DNA of 32,007 nucleotides from Lachnospiraceae bacterium (GTDB taxonomy: Bacteria; Bacillota; Clostridia; Lachnospirales; Lachnospiraceae). Shown here in pieces: positions 30,653 to 32,007 of the stretch. Location: NCBI GenBank assembly GCA_016281555.1, contig JAEEIV010000082.1, forward strand, positions 1-32,007, given 5' to 3'. The notes under the pieces are model-generated. The model was not told the DNA's origin and did no database searches. It saw only the letters and a program-made list of their open reading frames with translations. Position numbers and translations under genes: made by a program. How positions within the stretch are numbered: position 1 is the first letter of the stretch; every line of letters starts with the position of its first letter.

Positions 30653-32007
30653 TCATTCGATCGAGATCAGATAGTAGTACACGGGCTGTCCGCCGTTCTG
30701 TACTTCGATCTCTGCATCCGGGAACGCCTCCCGGATCGTTTCGCCGAGCGCTTCGGCGTCCCCGTCCGGAATGTCTTCGCCGTAATAGAGGCTGACGACT
30801 GCGGTTTCGTCCGTCGCCACGCTGCGGACGGCCTGTTCGACGACCGCATTCAGTTCGGGACCGGACGAGAGGATCTCCTTTCCGGAGATCGCCATGTAGT
30901 CGCCTCTGTGGATGTCATTGTCCGCAAACTGCGTGTCGCGGACCGCGTACGTGACCTCGATGGTGCGCACTCCGGCCCTCGCTTCTTCCATGACCCGCCG
31001 GTTCTCCTGGACGGATTCGCCCGGGTCCATAGACAGAAGCGCCGTAATGCCCTCCATGACCGTAAGCGTCGGGATCACGGTGACCTGACGGTCCTTCGTC
31101 ATCTTCGCCGCCTGTTCCGCGGCCATGAGGATGTTCACGTTGTTCGGAAGCAGGAACACGTTCTTCGCGTTGACGTGCCGGATCGCGTTCAGGAAATCCT
31201 CGGTGCAGGGATTCATCGTCTGGCCGCCGCCGATCACGTGATCCGTGCCGAGTTCCTTCATGATCGCATTCAGGCCTTCGCCCGAGCACACGCTGACGAT
31301 TCCCAGATCCTTCGCCGTCTCCGGATCGTAGGCCGTCTTTTTCGCTTCTTCCTCTTCCTTCTGTTTCTTCGCCAGGGACTCGGCGTCCTTGAAGAGACGC
31401 TCCTCGTGTTCCTCGCGCATGTTGTCGATCTTCAGCCGGCTCAGTTCCCCGTAGGTCAACGCCTTCGTGATCACGACGCCGGGATCGTTCGTATGGACGT
31501 GGATCTTCACGACGTCCTCGTCCGACACCAGCACGATCGAATCCCCAAGCGACTCCAGAAACGCCTTAAGTTCCGTTCCTTCCGCGTCAGTCAGCGGTTT
31601 TTTCGTCTTAATGATGAACTCGGTGCAATACCCGAACCGGATGTTTGCGGTTTCGATGTCGGAAACGTCGACGCGACGCGATTCCGGAGCCTCCTGTCCG
31701 ATCACCGGAACTTCCATCAGGACTTCGCTGCCGGAAAACGCGGCATACACCCCATGCAGGAATTCCATCAGGCCTTTTCCGCCGGAATCCACGACGCCGG
31801 CCTGTTTCAGCACCGGAAGCATCTCCGGCGTCTTTTCAAGCACCTCGTCCCCGTAACTGATGACTTGTTTCATGAAAAGATCCATGTCGGTTTCCGGGGA
31901 AAGCGACTTCGCCTTTTCGGAAATGCCTCTCGCCACGGTTAAGATCGTGCCCTCTTTCGGAGCCATGACGGCTTTGTAGGCCGATTCGACTGCTTTTTCC
32001 GTCGCAC
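30653..32007 (-). CDS. fakA: FakA/YloV-type fatty acid kinase (DAK2 family), cut by window edge
   Basis: The ATP-binding subunit of bacterial fatty acid kinase, which with FakB phosphorylates exogenous fatty acids for phospholipid synthesis. About 451 residues are visible; the N-terminal part of the DAK2 domain lies beyond the right edge, and the frame is open to the last base. Visible are the end of DAK2 (EGTILTVARG, LKQAGVVDSGGKGLMEFLHG), the middle domain with the conserved Cys in GYCTEFII and the two His in VKIHVHTNDPG, and the C-terminal EDD-like domain (GIVSVCSGEGL, GGQTMNPCTEDFLNAI, LPNNVNILMAAEQAA) that holds FakB. A Lys/Glu-rich linker (about 24 residues, KKQKEEEEAKK) joins the middle and C-terminal domains. 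Proximity to recG is the common Bacillota arrangement. Confidence 0.93.
   Translation of the reverse strand, partial: ATEKAVESAYKAVMAPKEGTILTVARGISEKAKSLSPETDMDLFMKQVISYGDEVLEKTPEMLPVLKQAGVVDSGGKGLMEFLHGVYAAFSGSEVLMEVPVIGQEAPESRRVDVSDIETANIRFGYCTEFIIKTKKPLTDAEGTELKAFLESLGDSIVLVSDEDVVKIHVHTNDPGVVITKALTYGELSRLKIDNMREEHEERLFKDAESLAKKQKEEEEAKKTAYDPETAKDLGIVSVCSGEGLNAIMKELGTDHVIGGGQTMNPCTEDFLNAIRHVNAKNVFLLPNNVNILMAAEQAAKMTKDRQVTVIPTLTVMEGITALLSMDPGESVQENRRVMEEARAGVRTIEVTYAVRDTQFADNDIHRGDYMAISGKEILSSGPELNAVVEQAVRSVATDETAVVSLYYGEDIPDGDAEALGETIREAFPDAEIEVQNGGQPVYYYLISIE

Noticed and set aside
1-32007. Mobile elements, prophage, CRISPR arrays, toxin-antitoxin or defence genes
   Set aside because: No transposase, integrase, phage or Cas proteins, no regularly spaced repeats and no att-like duplication at the tRNA-Val 3' end were found.

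Overview
The window is a dense, housekeeping-rich chromosomal segment from a Gram-positive bacterium of the Bacillota, most likely an uncultivated member of the Clostridia. The evidence is gene content and order: mraZ-rsmH-ftsL-ftsI, ylxM-ffh-rpsP-khpA-rimM-trmD, hprK-murB-whiA-HPr-like, and a YloV/FakA gene next to recG. SigmaA-type promoters and strong GGAGG-like ribosome binding sites agree. Base composition is fairly GC-rich by eye, with AT-rich promoter islands. I see no insertion sequence, prophage, CRISPR array or defence island.

Layout. (1) Positions 1-4504, minus strand: the start of the division and cell-wall (dcw) cluster. mraZ, rsmH, ftsL and ftsI are tightly packed behind an mraZ promoter with likely MraZ operator repeats. 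mraY (cut by the left edge) follows with its own promoter; murE and murF are not between ftsI and mraY. (2) Positions 4620-9284, plus strand: ychF, a DUF1292 gene and an exported VanW-domain protein form one unit, followed by a hairpin and an alanine dehydrogenase. The unit ends at a bidirectional terminator. (3) Positions 9315-25300, minus strand: sixteen co-directional genes behind a strong promoter. They are ylxM, ffh, rpsP, khpA, rimM, trmD, an unknown gene, hprK, murB, a shortened whiA, a Crh/HPr-like gene, mgsA/rarA, two metallo-aminopeptidases (M24 and M18) and two large paralogous glycosyltransferases. Most junctions overlap or are a few bases apart, so this could be one approximately 16 kb transcription unit, with one internal hairpin between khpA and rimM. 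(4) Positions 25340-26676, plus strand: tRNA-Val(GAC) with its own promoter and terminator, then a secreted lipoprotein tyrosine phosphatase. (5) Positions 26683-32007, minus strand: fakA-like (cut by the right edge), an intrinsic terminator, recG, a membrane-anchored SGNH hydrolase and an SPFH/stomatin-like protein.

How the parts fit. Cell-wall synthesis (mraY, ftsI, murB), its regulators (mraZ, whiA) and envelope glycosyltransferases sit beside translation and secretion genes (ffh, rpsP, rimM, trmD) and a carbon-signalling pair. That pair is HPr kinase and an HPr-like protein which keeps the regulatory Ser46 but has Asp where the PTS histidine should be. I did not find a clearly new multi-gene system. 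The most unusual points are the Asp15 HPr-like protein, the WhiA lacking about 85 residues of its N-terminal domain, the loss of rapZ and yvcK from their usual place, the glycosyltransferase with a decayed second catalytic domain, and an unrecognised gene fused by overlaps between trmD and hprK.
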